Below, piece by piece: positions 31,731 to 41,951 of a stretch of DNA of 64,000 nt (within the stretch, counting starts at the first letter, position 1; each line of letters begins with the position of its first letter). Source of the stretch: Pyricularia pennisetigena (lineage: Eukaryota; Ascomycota; Sordariomycetes; Magnaporthales; Pyriculariaceae). The stretch lies in assembly GCF_004337985.1 (NCBI RefSeq), contig NW_021940930.1, forward strand, positions 54,789-118,788, read 5' to 3'. The notes beneath the pieces were generated by a model. The model made no database searches and had not been told where the DNA came from. It was given only the letters and a program-made list of their open reading frames with translations. The position numbers and the translations under genes were made by a program.

Positions 31731-33650
31731 TTAGGATGAGTCCGAGTCCCAGTCAAAATCAGAGTCACACCCGTATTCATCATCGGTTGTCTCCTCATCA
31801 TCCTCCCATCCACTGTAGTTGGGCTCTGTCAGCGGCCATTTGTCCAGCGCTAAACGCTGCTTATACGTCAGGGAGCAGACAGCTTCGAAGGCTTCTCGGA
31901 CCATCTTGCGTGCCCTGTACCCGAAAACGCGGCGATGCGACACTACGTAGTTGACCGCATTGTAGGCGATGGCTCGGTCCTGTGTTGACAGCGCCGGTGA
32001 TGGAGCTGACGAAAATTGTGACGAGGATCCGTTTTTGAGTAGAAGGTATACGAGGCGGAACGCAGCGTTACGAGCTACTGCTTTGCTGCTCCTGTTCACT
32101 AGTCGTTCCTCAGGGTCATAGTCGTCCGACTCCACCTTTAGTAGCTTGATGTTGTCTCGGAGATTAAGGCCTTGACAAACATCAATGCCAAGGCTATCAA
32201 GAATCTCGCAAACGGTACGGTAGTCGCCAAGCTGATGTGGCATACGTCTGAAAAGGTTCCGCAGTCCATGTTGGACACTGTAATTAATTGCCTCAAAGAA
32301 CGGAATGTCCTCATGAATTGAAAGTGCCTTCTTTGACCCCGGTGACTGGGATACCATTAACCTTTTGAAAAAAGGAATGGTATTTGGGTCAACGAGATGC
32401 TGCTTTCCTTCGACGATAACCGTTATGACGTTGTTGCCATCAGATGTCATGCCTGGAGTCTTGAGAGGGGCCAAATCTTCCGTCTCTGTCGTCGAGCTCC
32501 ATTTGATGTAAAGGTCGTCCGGTAGCATCCTCCCTGAGGAATTTTTGTACAGGGCAAGTTGGCTCTTTTCTGCGTTATATTCAACCCGAACAGAACCATC
32601 AAAGTCTCTGGCAACTTCGAGGATCTTTGAAATCACCGCCGCGAGCTTGTTCAAAGTGCGTTCCTTATCTTTCTCCCATGTCTTCATCTTTTCAGCTACA
32701 TCCTCAACAGCCGAGGGCTGAAAGAAGCCACCAGTGTGGTAAGCTCGCACAAGCTTCGTTGTTTGCGATGTCCAAAGTTGTGGCATAATATCTTGGATGA
32801 GCAAGGGCTTGTGGGCGACTCGGGTCTTAATCTCTAGGCATTGCTCTGACGGGATCGTTTCTCCCTCAACCACCACCTCCAGCTTCGATCCTGGCCATCT
32901 ATATGACGCTGGCGATGCCCCCGGCGCCTCCGGCGATGGTTTTGAAAGTTGCAACAAAGACAACTTGTGAGCAAGGGTGCTTCTTGCATCTCTTTCACCA
33001 ACTGGAGAGACAAAACCGTCCACTTCATATCTTACGAGAAACTTGAATCCACCAAACCAATACTGAGCAATCTTGTAATGCCCAGTGCTGCCCCGTATGC
33101 TGTTCGTAGTGTAGGCCTTCTCGAATTCGTGGCCGTGGCCCCGGAATTCGTTTGGTGCGACATATCGCCTGACCTCGTTTTCTTCACGGGAGAATAAAGC
33201 CGTCGTGCCGACGACCTCAATGTTGATTGCGAAATCCTCAACTCCGTTGCCCCCGATGCCAGGTTCGACAAACGACAGCAGTTTCCGTATATTGTTCCGG
33301 TCAGTCACGACATCAAATGATCGAAGGTCAACCAAGGGATTGGTAAGGAGCATGGAGCGAAAAAGAGGCTCGAGCGGGCTTTCGGGATGGCGTGCCAGTT
33401 TCTGCGCCGCATAGAAGTAGCCGGTGTCCTTGTTCAGCCGGGTGGGCCCGGTAGGTGGTGACCATTTGGCGGGGCTACCCGGAACGGCTATGGTTGGCGT
33501 GGGACACTCGATCCAGTTGTAAGAGGCGAGTTGACTGAACTCAGTGATGCTAGCATCGAGAGGTAGGACCAGTGTTTCGAGGCTTGAGAAAGGGATCTTA
33601 GCAAGTAAGGCCATTATTGGAGTGTTGGTTATTAAGTCGGCGTGTCTCAT
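31731..33650 (-). CDS. RAI1/DXO-like fungal protein (639 aa), tentative family
   Basis: A single-exon gene starting at the ATG at 33650 (MRHADLITNTP); the frame is open further upstream only from a TTG. The central block HYKIAQYWFGGFKFLVRYEVDGFV resembles the core of fungal proteins grouped with decapping nuclease RAI1/DXO, where an E-x-D pair binds metal. Downstream are EVVVEGETIPSEQCLEIKTR and a long helical C-terminal region ending in an acidic Asp/Glu/Ser tail. In databases this family is often mislabelled geranylgeranyl pyrophosphate synthase; no prenyltransferase DDxxD core is visible. A partial copy of its C-terminal coding region lies at 38561-38830. The gene is bracketed by inward-facing transposon ends. 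Confidence 0.7.
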   Translation of the reverse strand: MRHADLITNTPIMALLAKIPFSSLETLVLPLDASITEFSQLASYNWIECPTPTIAVPGSPAKWSPPTGPTRLNKDTGYFYAAQKLARHPESPLEPLFRSMLLTNPLVDLRSFDVVTDRNNIRKLLSFVEPGIGGNGVEDFAINIEVVGTTALFSREENEVRRYVAPNEFRGHGHEFEKAYTTNSIRGSTGHYKIAQYWFGGFKFLVRYEVDGFVSPVGERDARSTLAHKLSLLQLSKPSPEAPGASPASYRWPGSKLEVVVEGETIPSEQCLEIKTRVAHKPLLIQDIMPQLWTSQTTKLVRAYHTGGFFQPSAVEDVAEKMKTWEKDKERTLNKLAAVISKILEVARDFDGSVRVEYNAEKSQLALYKNSSGRMLPDDLYIKWSSTTETEDLAPLKTPGMTSDGNNVITVIVEGKQHLVDPNTIPFFKRLMVSQSPGSKKALSIHEDIPFFEAINYSVQHGLRNLFRRMPHQLGDYRTVCEILDSLGIDVCQGLNLRDNIKLLKVESDDYDPEERLVNRSSKAVARNAAFRLVYLLLKNGSSSQFSSAPSPALSTQDRAIAYNAVNYVVSHRRVFGYRARKMVREAFEAVCSLTYKQRLALDKWPLTEPNYSGWEDDEETTDDEYGCDSDFDWDSDSS

Positions 33651-34599
33651 GGGTATAGCAGGCGACAACGAATGCGTGGATACAGGATATCAAGTCAAAC
33701 TTATGCCACATTTAATAGACAATACCCTGAGGGGTAGCTTTCTTTATCAGGCTCTTTTCGCTGTAACTTCAATACCTCTGTGCTTACTCTCCAATCACAG
33801 GTGCAGTTGGTCACTGCCACCGTGTGCATGTAATTTAGAATAGGAAACAAATGAGACGTAAAATTATCAAACAACGCTGCAAGGCCGGCAAATAAGAGTG
33901 CGCACTTGCTTTCTGCCCCGCTAACAGAGCTCCTGCATTTGGAATGTTTAATGGCGGTGGCAAATGTTTACCAAACGCTTACACCTTTACAGATGCTGCC
34001 ACCATGATTTAGTGGCCATGCAATGCAGCCCCTGCATGTTATCAGGTCATTCTGAACCAGCTATCCTAATCCAAAACCGTTCATCTCCAGCCTAATAGGT
34101 TCTTGATTATGCAGGAGGCCCCCGATTGCCGTGGTACGCTATCCATGGGATGAGTTGGTAGAATGCGGCTAGTCTACATTGAAGCGTCCAATCCCTCACG
34201 AACCACTTGCGATCTTCGAAAAGAGGGTCTGTGACGTGCTGGAGTAACGGCGTCAGTCGTATCCGTCCACAAGTAAATGTCATAGTTCAAAGCCCTGACC
34301 AGAGAAAATGATATAAATTAGGTGTTTGCAATCAAACGATTAGTTAACCAGAGATCGTTGCCAAGAAAAAAATATAGTAATTCAAGCAGGGTGTAGCTTG
34401 TTGCCGGTCAGTTTTGACTTGTAAAGAGGGGGCAAGGGGGGAATATATGGGAACGCGAATGTGGCGGCAGTGGGTACCACCGCCCAGACGCGGAATAGAA
34501 ATGTTCTGCCGTGGTCTCAGCAAAACCAAGTGCTTGTGCTACCGGACGAATCACTGCTACGAGACTGCCACTCCAAAGGATAGCCGCCATCGCGATTTT
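33651..34599. other. Intergenic; no gene seen
   Basis: AT-rich sequence. The segment near 34110 (atgcaggaggccc) resembles part of dispersed repeat family B. Nothing else was recognised. Confidence 0.45.
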
Positions 34600-35106
34600 G
34601 TGAGGGGATAATATTATTGGTGAATAAATGCAAGCCTCCCGCATAGCTTTCTCCCGTGTTTGAGTCCCGTGCGATTGAGGACAAGCAAATGGACTTTATC
34701 AACCGCTGGACGAAGCGATTTGCCCAGCGTGTTCCGACTGGTTGCACGTTCCGCGCAGCTATATGATCGGCCATTGCGGCCAAATCAGCGATCTGAGGCG
34801 GAAACCCTCGGGAATTTGAGTCCAATATGTATCGAACAACCACCCCCTCGTCGCTTTCTGTGAAGCTTTGCAATTTGGGCCGACGGTCGGCCAAAGGAGT
34901 GGCCGTTTGTTCTGTCCTGCAAGGTTGATCGCGGCATTATAAATTGCAGCGATCTTCCAAATGCTAACTTTTCCCCGATCGAAGCTCATTCAGAGCAAGA
35001 ATGATTTGCGCATCGCGATTTGTTGATTTCATAGTGAAAAAAACGCATGTTGCAATTGAAAGACGGTGTTGGGCTGAAAAATGGCCGGGGTACTGTATAT
35101 CCACGT
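34600..35106 (-). mobile_element. pogo-like DNA transposon, left-end fragment, opposite strand (copy 4)
   Basis: Read from 35106 leftwards: ACGTGGATATACA, gtaccccggcc, ATTTTTC, with TA outside (35107-35108). This terminus carries only one 11-mer. The minus strand then encodes a decayed transposase N terminus (TESDEGVVVRYILDSNSRGFPPQIADLAAMADHIAAR...GTRWANRFVQRL). Orientation is opposite to copy 3, so the two left ends point at each other across the RAI1-like gene. Confidence 0.75.
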
Positions 35107-36148
35107 TATACGATTTGCATTTTCGGTGTTTAAGCCATTGAATCACCGAAGCGCAAACGTTAGTCACTGAAAAGATGGAATGAGTTCAGTTTAGAATGGG
35201 ATCTCTTGAACAATTCGTCAAATCTAACTTTCCGAAGGCGAGACCAAAAGATTACACCCTACAAAGTGGTTATCTGTTGGATGAGAAACTCCAAGTGCAC
35301 AGAAAGCCGTCAACTTTGGCATGTGCCTTGCTCAACGAGCTAGCGCTCACCGTGTACCTTAGTACAGACGGGGCTGACTATATCAAAATTTGCTCGCATT
35401 CTCTTTGCGATCCCTTTTATTAGGTAGCAATACCTGCGCCTGCCCGCCAGAAAAAAAGCAGCATCGAAACCTGGAGCTTGAGTGAAGACACGCCTCTGAC
35501 TGGTGTTGAGAGGGGCCAAGTGATCTGAATTGATGAAATGGAAGCGATTTTAAACTCCAGAGAACAAAAACATAGGTTTCGGGCACCGGACAACCGCAGC
35601 TTTTGTTGGACAATGAGCGCAACGTGGCGGACCTTTCCCTCGTTTAATGGCGTAATCGTTATTTCTTGCCATTGAAAGCATTGGATGCAGATTTGGTATT
35701 AACAAAAAGACGTTTAGAACCAGGGTATCAAAACCGAAAAGGAGAACTTTATGATTTCCATATTAAGATTGCCAATTAGTGAAACTGCACTGAAAGTCCA
35801 GTTCCCATACTGGCCTCCATGCTGGCTTCCATGCTGGGCCACCATTAAAGCGACCGCATTTGCCTCCTATTTTCTAAAGCATCCCTGCAATCTCACGTAT
35901 ATAGTTAAGGGGAGAATATGATTTGACAGCATAAATGGGTTTGACATGTACGTGTCTAACACCGATAAAGGTTGGCGCAAGCTAAAGGAGGAGGGTCCGA
36001 TATTATGATGGCAGCAGGCGAGTGCGTACGTCAAAATTTCAGAGTAGTTATCGGCACAACCGCAGGTGGCTGTGACGGTCGATGTGTTTGCAGTCTAGAA
36101 CTAGTACGATGTTGCATACCAGACCCTGGGAATCCCACACAGCTATAT
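35107..36148. other. Intergenic; one weak plus-strand frame
   Basis: An ATG-started 75-codon frame (35196-35423, MGSLEQFVKSNFPKARPKDY) is the only candidate. No motif supports it. The remainder is AT-rich. Confidence 0.4.
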
Positions 36149-37328
36149 TCAGCTTGAAGCCCCTTTGATAAACGAGGCATTAGCAAGGGCATTCGCCTGT
36201 GTCTTCCAAATCGGAGCTGACATCTTAAGCAGCTCGGAGCTGAAAATTTCGAGAATCTCTTCAGCAGTCCAACGATCCTCCTGCCATTCCACCCTCTCCT
36301 CCCCACTTTGAGTAGGAAAGGTCGCCAACCGCCATACTTCTCTCCACCATTCGATCGCTGACAGAGCTTCTAGTGAATCGCTCTGCACGTTCTTGGCAAT
36401 AAGGTAGAATGATGACCGTTTCGCATGCCCAGCCGTGGGCTTGTGCAGCACAACGTCGGCGAATCGGGAGAAGGTATATAAAGTTTGGATTGATCTCCAT
36501 GCCTCAACTTTGTGCATTAGGAAGATAATTGTACCGCCGGGCCTGAGACGCTTGAGGCCTAGAACGAGCTGCGACGCCGTCAAGCGCCTGGCTTCGGATT
36601 TTTCTCGGTATGGTGCCAGTTCCTGATTTCGGAGAACTTGGCCGTCGCAGAGGACCAAGTCGAACATCCTTTCGTCTATGAGGGGCCGCGACAGAAACTT
36701 GTCAGCTTCGGGATGGTCGGGCGGGACGTTTGCGATCCCCATGTCTGCCGCAAGCATCGTAATGTCTACAAAGTGCTTTTCCAATCGAGTTGTTTTCGGC
36801 AGCAAACATTTGTGGCCTCCATCAACCACAGGAAGACTAAAAGCTACAGCCTTCGCTTTCGGGTTATACTGTAGGGCTATGTTGAGAAACCCTCCGGGGG
36901 CCATGCACATATCGAGGATCCACGGGTCGTCTTTGCCGTTGGAAACGATCTTGAACACAGACACTGCATCTTGCAGTTGGCTGCCGATTTTTTGCATCAG
37001 GCTATAGAAAAATCTTGCGTTTTTTTCGCTTGGCTGATCTGCGCTTCTGCGTTGTCGCTGGAAAAACTGATCGCCTTCAGGGTTTCTCCACCCCTGGAAT
37101 CCAGACTGTCAGTAACTACAGGCTCCAGCTAGTCGCTTCAGACGGGTTACTCACCTGTTCGCGAAGAGCATTAAGCTCCCTTAGCTCCGGAGAGTTCCTT
37201 GTCAAATAGGCAGTGACAGCATGCCACGGACCTGGGCATTTGTGATGATCGCCATCAGTGGCAACCAATTGTTTATTCTCATCCAGCTCTGGACGCTCTT
37301 TTGGTGTATTTTTGTCAGCCCTCCGCAT
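36149..37328 (-). CDS. FtsJ/RrmJ-type methyltransferase, two exons (376 aa)
   Basis: Exon 1 (37328-37155, ATG start) and exon 2 (37105-36149) flank a 49-bp intron with a GTGAGT donor and a gacag acceptor, phase 0. The Rossmann SAM-binding motif I is LDMCMAPGGFLNIAL; motif IV is FDLVLCDGQV, with the acidic residue at the catalytic position; GGTIIFLMHKVEAW supplies the lysine of the FtsJ K-D-K-E set. These enzymes 2'-O-methylate RNA. Fungal genomes carry divergent FtsJ-like paralogues in accessory loci whose substrate is unknown, and this one fits that group. The frame is intact. Confidence 0.8.
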
Positions 37329-38069
37329 TATAATGTAATCATGTTATATTTGAATCTGGATGCCGGTATTCAATTCTCGAAAAGACCAGCATACGCTCGG
37401 TTACTTATGTCTTTTCATGGGTTTGAAAGTTCTGAAACAGTGTGTGATACAGTGCCATTATTTCTGGCCCCGCATTGCATGCAAGCTGGTACTAAATTTC
37501 TGACGAAAAATACGGGCCACTTTCGAATCACAACATGAAAGTACCATATCAAAATTCTTTCAAGGTGCCACAAGAGGTCAATGTAATAGGTGGTGCTTGC
37601 GTAGTACTCGTCCGATCAGAACCAGAAGTGTCATGGAATTATCATCAATTCAGATGCTTGTATCGATTTGGCTCGCTCACCCATAACGAGCTTGGAGAGC
37701 CCTGCATAACCAGCTCTAGGGCAATTTCTCCTGACCAATGGACAAACCAGACAGCTTCACGCTGGAGATTCTCAATACGATCGAAACAGAGAGCTTCAAA
37801 ATGCTGTAATATTGATGGTCCCCAATCTGACAAGGAGCCATAGAGGACACGAAATAGAAGCTAAGTGATTAAGAGATCACAATTATGTAGGGATCTCATA
37901 GCTGTGAGGCGTAAGTCTTAATTTGTTCCCCAGAGAAACATTGGCCCTAACTGGACCGTTACGCGACGTTCCAAAGGACAGTGGTCGTATCCCTGGACCA
38001 GTTACTTTCGGCGCTTGACAAGCCCACAAAATGTCAAAACGTCGTTTTCCGGTTGCAGGACCTATGACC
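37329..38069. other. Intergenic; no confident gene
   Basis: Overlapping frames at 37535-37843 (plus) and 37645-37833 (minus). The minus one (SDWGPSILQHFEALCFDRIENLQREAVWFVHW) looks protein-like but has no start, no partner exon and no known family. Confidence 0.4.
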
Positions 38070-38240
38070 AGTAAATGTCACGTCACAAAGCAGGCCCAGC
38101 CGGAGTTTTATTATCGTTGACCAGTGAAAGAGCTATTAAAACTTTATCTCTATGCAGGAGGCCCTCCATTTTCGTGGCTTGGAACAACAGCGCAATCCGA
38201 TTCGCGGGCTGGGCGGCAAAATGCGGGGTCCAGCGTCGCA
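38070..38240 (+). repeat. Dispersed repeat family B, copy 1
   Basis: Shares blocks with 49120-49290 on the opposite strand (gtcacaaagca, ttgaccagtgaaa, ggaggccctccattttcgtg) and, in its 3' part, with 47495-47545 on the same strand (tgcggggtccagcgtcg). Possible weak coding of LSLTSERAI...GRPSIFV-like peptide in two copies suggests decayed transposon sequence. Confidence 0.6.
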
Positions 38241-38560
38241 AGCGGTCTGTCGTTGGGGCTGGTAAACAGGCAGAATTTTCCCGTCCCGTTTTGCCTTCAA
38301 ATCCGCTTTACTCCTTTGGGCTGCTTCCGTGATTTTCATACGTCATTTACCCCGGCATACATCCTTTCACCTGTTAAAAACACTCCCCTAGCATTCCGAC
38401 CAATCAGAGCGCCTCGTGTGAAACAGCAGGAGCCAGGATGGGGTAGAAAACGCAGTCCCGAAGTCAACAACACTACGTAAACTTGGCCCTCAGCACCAGT
38501 CAACTTCAGGTTTTAAAGGTATAGGATGGACAAATAGCTGCCCTCGCTGTTGAGAACCAA

Positions 38561-38830
38561 TTACGATGAGTCCGAGCCCCAACAAAATCAGCACCACGCC
38601 TTCGTCAGGGAGAAGGTAGCTTCAAAGGCTTCTCGGAACATTCTGCGTGCCTTATAGCCGAAGATGCAGCGATGACACAATGTAGCCCGCATTGTAGGCG
38701 ACGGCTCGGTCTTATGTTGCCAGCGCCGGTAAGGAAGATGATGAGAATTGAGAAGAGGATCCGCCTTTGAGTAAAATGTAGACGAGGCAAAATGCAGCGT
38801 CACGGGCGCCAGTTTTGCTGCTTCTGGTCA
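38561..38830 (-). pseudogene. C-terminal pseudo-copy of the RAI1-like gene
   Basis: The sequence follows 31731-32095 block by block (for example ggcttctcgga, gcattgtaggcga, ggctcggtc), including the gatgagtccgag tail, but lacks about 110 bp of the acidic-tail region and contains frameshifts. Only the last ~90 codons are represented. Same orientation as the parent, about 6.8 kb away. Confidence 0.8.
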
Positions 38831-39649
38831 CAGGTAGTTGGTTAATTCGATGGTAGGTATTGGTATTTGTTGACTACATAAAACTACTATTGGTTGACGA
38901 TGCCAAAAGAGCTGGTCTGACATGCACCCTCGAAATTCGCACGCGTGATGTTCAATGGAAGGTTAGCAGGGTAGTAATGCTAAGTGAAGGCGTGCGCGGG
39001 TTTGTAGCGTTAAGGTGGGATGTTGTTACCTATAATTAACTCAAGCGGCAAGGGTTGGCTACGTGAAGTGGCCCAAACACAGCTAGCTACCCTCTCCTTT
39101 CCCATCCAAGTCACCATACAACAAACGGACAAACGGACAAACGGACAAACGGACAAACGGACAAACGGACAAACGGAAGCTGCTTCTCCACTCCTCCATG
39201 AGACGGCACCCACCCATCTTTTTACTGTGTCAAGTCCGACCAGCATGTGCTGTCAGTTTATCTTATACTCTTCAATAAACGCTCATGCGTTGGGGCGACA
39301 ACCAAGATGCGTTTATCTAAATTAGAATATTTTGCCAATTGGATCGTGACTACTATCAAATATACCCAAGCCTCGAACGGCCCCACACTATCACAACGAT
39401 ACAGGCCCGATTCTTGCCCCAACCGGAGTAACGTGATTTATCATCCTGTCATACAACCTCCCCCGCCGCCAACTTGCTTCTGGCAGCATCATTGCTACCT
39501 TCGATGTCACAAAATTTAACTTATGGTCACAAAATCTGTAATCACAAATCAATTTAACCGTTAATCTTCCAGTTTTCTTTTCGAGAAATCTTAGCAATCC
39601 ACTCCTGGGTGCTAATTACGGCAATGCTTTGGATTCTGGGATTGACAAA
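38831..39649. other. Intergenic with minisatellite
   Basis: Contains the 8-bp tandem repeat at 39121-39176; otherwise no gene was seen. A short C2H2 promoter region precedes 39650. Confidence 0.5.
39121..39176 (+). repeat. (ACAAACGG)7 minisatellite
   Basis: Seven perfect consecutive 8-bp units, preceded by one partial unit (caac). The lack of sequence divergence suggests recent slippage expansion. Confidence 0.98.
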
Positions 39650-40521
39650 ATGACCTTCACTTGTGGCACTTGTTGGCGCGAGTTCCCCGCAGGCTGGAAC
39701 TCCCGTGAGCAGCATATGAAAGCTATGGGTCACGAGCAACCGCAGTTCGAATGCAACGATTGTGATCGCTATTTCGCAACACAGCAAGCTGTGAACCAGC
39801 ACATGGACGCCCTAGGTCATTGGGCTGAGTCGGATGAGTCGGAGTACGAATGCGATGATTGTTCCGATGCGTTCTCTGATGAAGAAAACCTCCGCGATCA
39901 TGAGATAAGCGAGCACTTCTACTGTGACCTTCATGATCGGTATTTCCAAGACGAGAATAGCATCAAAAACGTACGTGCCACAATCTTCGAGGGTAAAGCA
40001 GTTGGACTGACTATCGTTCACAGCACCTTCATGGTAGTGGTCATCGCAAAGCGGACCTAGCCTGCCCTTTCTGCAAAACGATGCGTACCAACGCAACAGG
40101 GTTGATCCATCACCTGGAGCGCGGATCCTGCCCAAACGCCCCCATTGACCGAGCAAAGCTCCACGATGAAATCCAACGCCGTGATCCCAACAGCATCCTT
40201 ACCAACAAGCTTCTTACGTGGCAAGACACTGATACCTACGAGGCCACACAGAAGGCTTGGAATGCAAATTCCAACGGGTTTGATTGCTACTTTTGCCATC
40301 GTAGCTTCAAGAAGCTCGAATCACTAAATCAACATCTCGGGTCACCGAAGCACCGGCAGGATATTTACCACTGTCCTAATCGCCAATGCGACAAAGAGTC
40401 TCCAACCCTTGCTGCGATTATCAACCATTTAGAAAGCGAGAGTTGCCAATTTATGCGCTTCGAGGTTGTTCAGCAAACTGCTCAGCGAATCATCACCCCG
40501 GGGCGAATGATAGCCTTTTGA
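39650..40521 (+). CDS. C2H2 zinc-finger protein, two exons (272 aa)
   Basis: Exon 1 (39650-39970) and exon 2 (40024-40521) are joined across a 53-bp intron (GTACGT donor, cag acceptor, phase 0), which rebuilds the finger FYCDLHDRYFQDENSIKNHLHGSGH. Other fingers are FTCGTCWREFPAGWNSREQH, FECNDCDRYFATQQAVNQH, YECDDCSDAFSDEENLRDHE, a CPFCKTMRTNATGLIHHLE unit, FDCYFCHRSFKKLESLNQHL and CPNRQCDKESPTLAAIINHL. Several have the long C2H2 spacing seen in fungal proteins annotated as zinc-finger domain proteins. No activation domain is obvious. RNA or DNA binding is inferred. ATG at 39650 is the first in frame. Confidence 0.8.
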
Positions 40522-41365
40522 AGAATTTTGTTCACATGTGGATTGCTGTTGTAATCTTTCCCCGTGTGTCAAAGGCATGATTTCGCTCGAGCTGAGGGTA
40601 AACAGCGTGTTAGCTAGAATCTCTGGAAGCTGAATCTATCTCAGTAAGCTCTTTACGGTACTACTATGGCTTTGTATTACATATTCTTATCCACGACAAC
40701 CTCCGTAACGCCCATAAGAATCTTCACATGCGAAAACTCAATGTGGTAAACTTAAAATCCTTGCAGCTGTTGTGTGATTTGAACAAGCTTCGCTTAGTTT
40801 TCTGTGAGCGCTTGCTGGGAGATTTTGCCGTACAGTGGTTAGCGTATGACATTTTCAGCATTGCTAACTGCCGTTCATATGATTTTCGCTGCAAACGTGG
40901 TGTCGCGGACGCTTACCCCACCATTTCCCCATCCCCCCGCCCAAAAAACCCATTAATCAAAATACGACGTTAAGACCTGCAAGCCCGCATGTTACCGCCC
41001 CTTGCCCCACAAATCCCTCAATGGAACTCTCGACTGTGTTGCCTCGCTGGTGTGAACGTGCCGATGATTCGATCACTTCTGATAGGGAAGAAAAGTATTA
41101 TTGATGGAATGTTTGAAAATGGCGGATAGCAGTGATTTCAGCTTCTTGAAGCTGAGGTTATGTTTTCGTGCAGGCACTAAGCAGTACTTCCGCCTTGCTC
41201 TGTTGTGGAAGGGTTGGTCGTCGCTGTGCTGCTCGTTCTGGGAATACCGCTCTGCACCCGGCCTCAAAAAAGAGAAACTGGGATTCTTCAGAGGATAATT
41301 GTACGTAATCATTAAGAGGCCCTGTCACGCAATACGCAATCCGATGTTCGACATTGCTCCAGATT
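40522..41365. other. Intergenic; no gene seen
   Basis: No motif-bearing frame; contains the 3' flank of the C2H2 gene and of the IFI6-like gene. Confidence 0.5.
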
Positions 41366-41937
41366 TCACAACCCCGACTCCATTCGCCCAATTACAGTTC
41401 CAGCTGATGCAGCCATGGCTCCTCCTACGACCTGGACCGCTCCAAACACTGTCGCTGCTCCGTAACCTCCCATCGCTGCGCTCTGACAAGTGGCGAAGAG
41501 TGAAGGCGCAACCACGCTGCCTAAGCCACTTTGCGTAGCGGCTGCAATACTACCTATGGACAGAAAGGCTTTCGTTAAATGACACTCGGATTTTCCATCT
41601 CTTTATCCCGATTTCGGAAAGTCTTGCCCCAAATACCCAAACTCACCTGCAACAGGCCCCGACACGCCGAAGCCAACCGCGCCCAGCGCTGGGAGCGCAA
41701 GTACAGCTGGTGCAGCAACCATGGCGATTCCGGCTGCCCCTACGATTACCGTAGCTGCTTTACCGTAGTTTCCGGTGATGTCTCGAGCTGCCTGGGCTGC
41801 GGCATCGGGAAATTTTTGCCGACTTCCTCGGCGACGAATTTGGCACCATCGATTGCCTCGCTTGCCAGCTTAACGGCTTGGTCCACCAATCCTGGAATTT
41901 GTTTTGTAGCTTTCTCGGCTACTACAACCCATTTCAC
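41366..41937 (-). pseudogene. IFI6/IFI27 (ISG12)-like protein with a homopolymer frameshift
   Basis: Exons 41937-41647 and 41553-41366 with a 93-bp intron (GTGAGT donor, catag acceptor). The C-terminal domain shows the Ifi-6-16 pattern: Gly/Ala-rich hydrophobic hairpins (ATVIVGAAGIAMVAAPA, ALGAVGFGVSGPVAG) and GSIAATQSGLGSVVAPSLFA followed by CQSAAMGGYGAATVFGAVQ. Human relatives are small membrane/mitochondrial proteins linked to cell death; fungal ones are uncharacterised. The N-terminal helical part (IPGLVDQAVKLASEAIDGAKF) is in another frame; the break is at a five-A run (T5 at 41813-41817), where one more A would join them. No ATG is found in the N-terminal frame, and its 5' end abuts a pseudogene. 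Confidence 0.7.
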
Positions 41938-41951
41938 CTCTATAGCGAAAC

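Noticed and set aside
36435..37007. Plus-strand frames across the FtsJ-like gene
   Set aside because: They are antisense openings of a gene with clear motifs on the minus strand.
37645..37833. Minus-strand 62-codon frame (SDWGPSILQHFEALCFDRIENL)
   Set aside because: Protein-like, but without a start, splice partner or known family, and overlapping a plus-strand frame of similar length.
39629..39649. Upstream start for the C2H2 gene
   Set aside because: The upstream in-frame codon is TTG; the first ATG in frame is at 39650.
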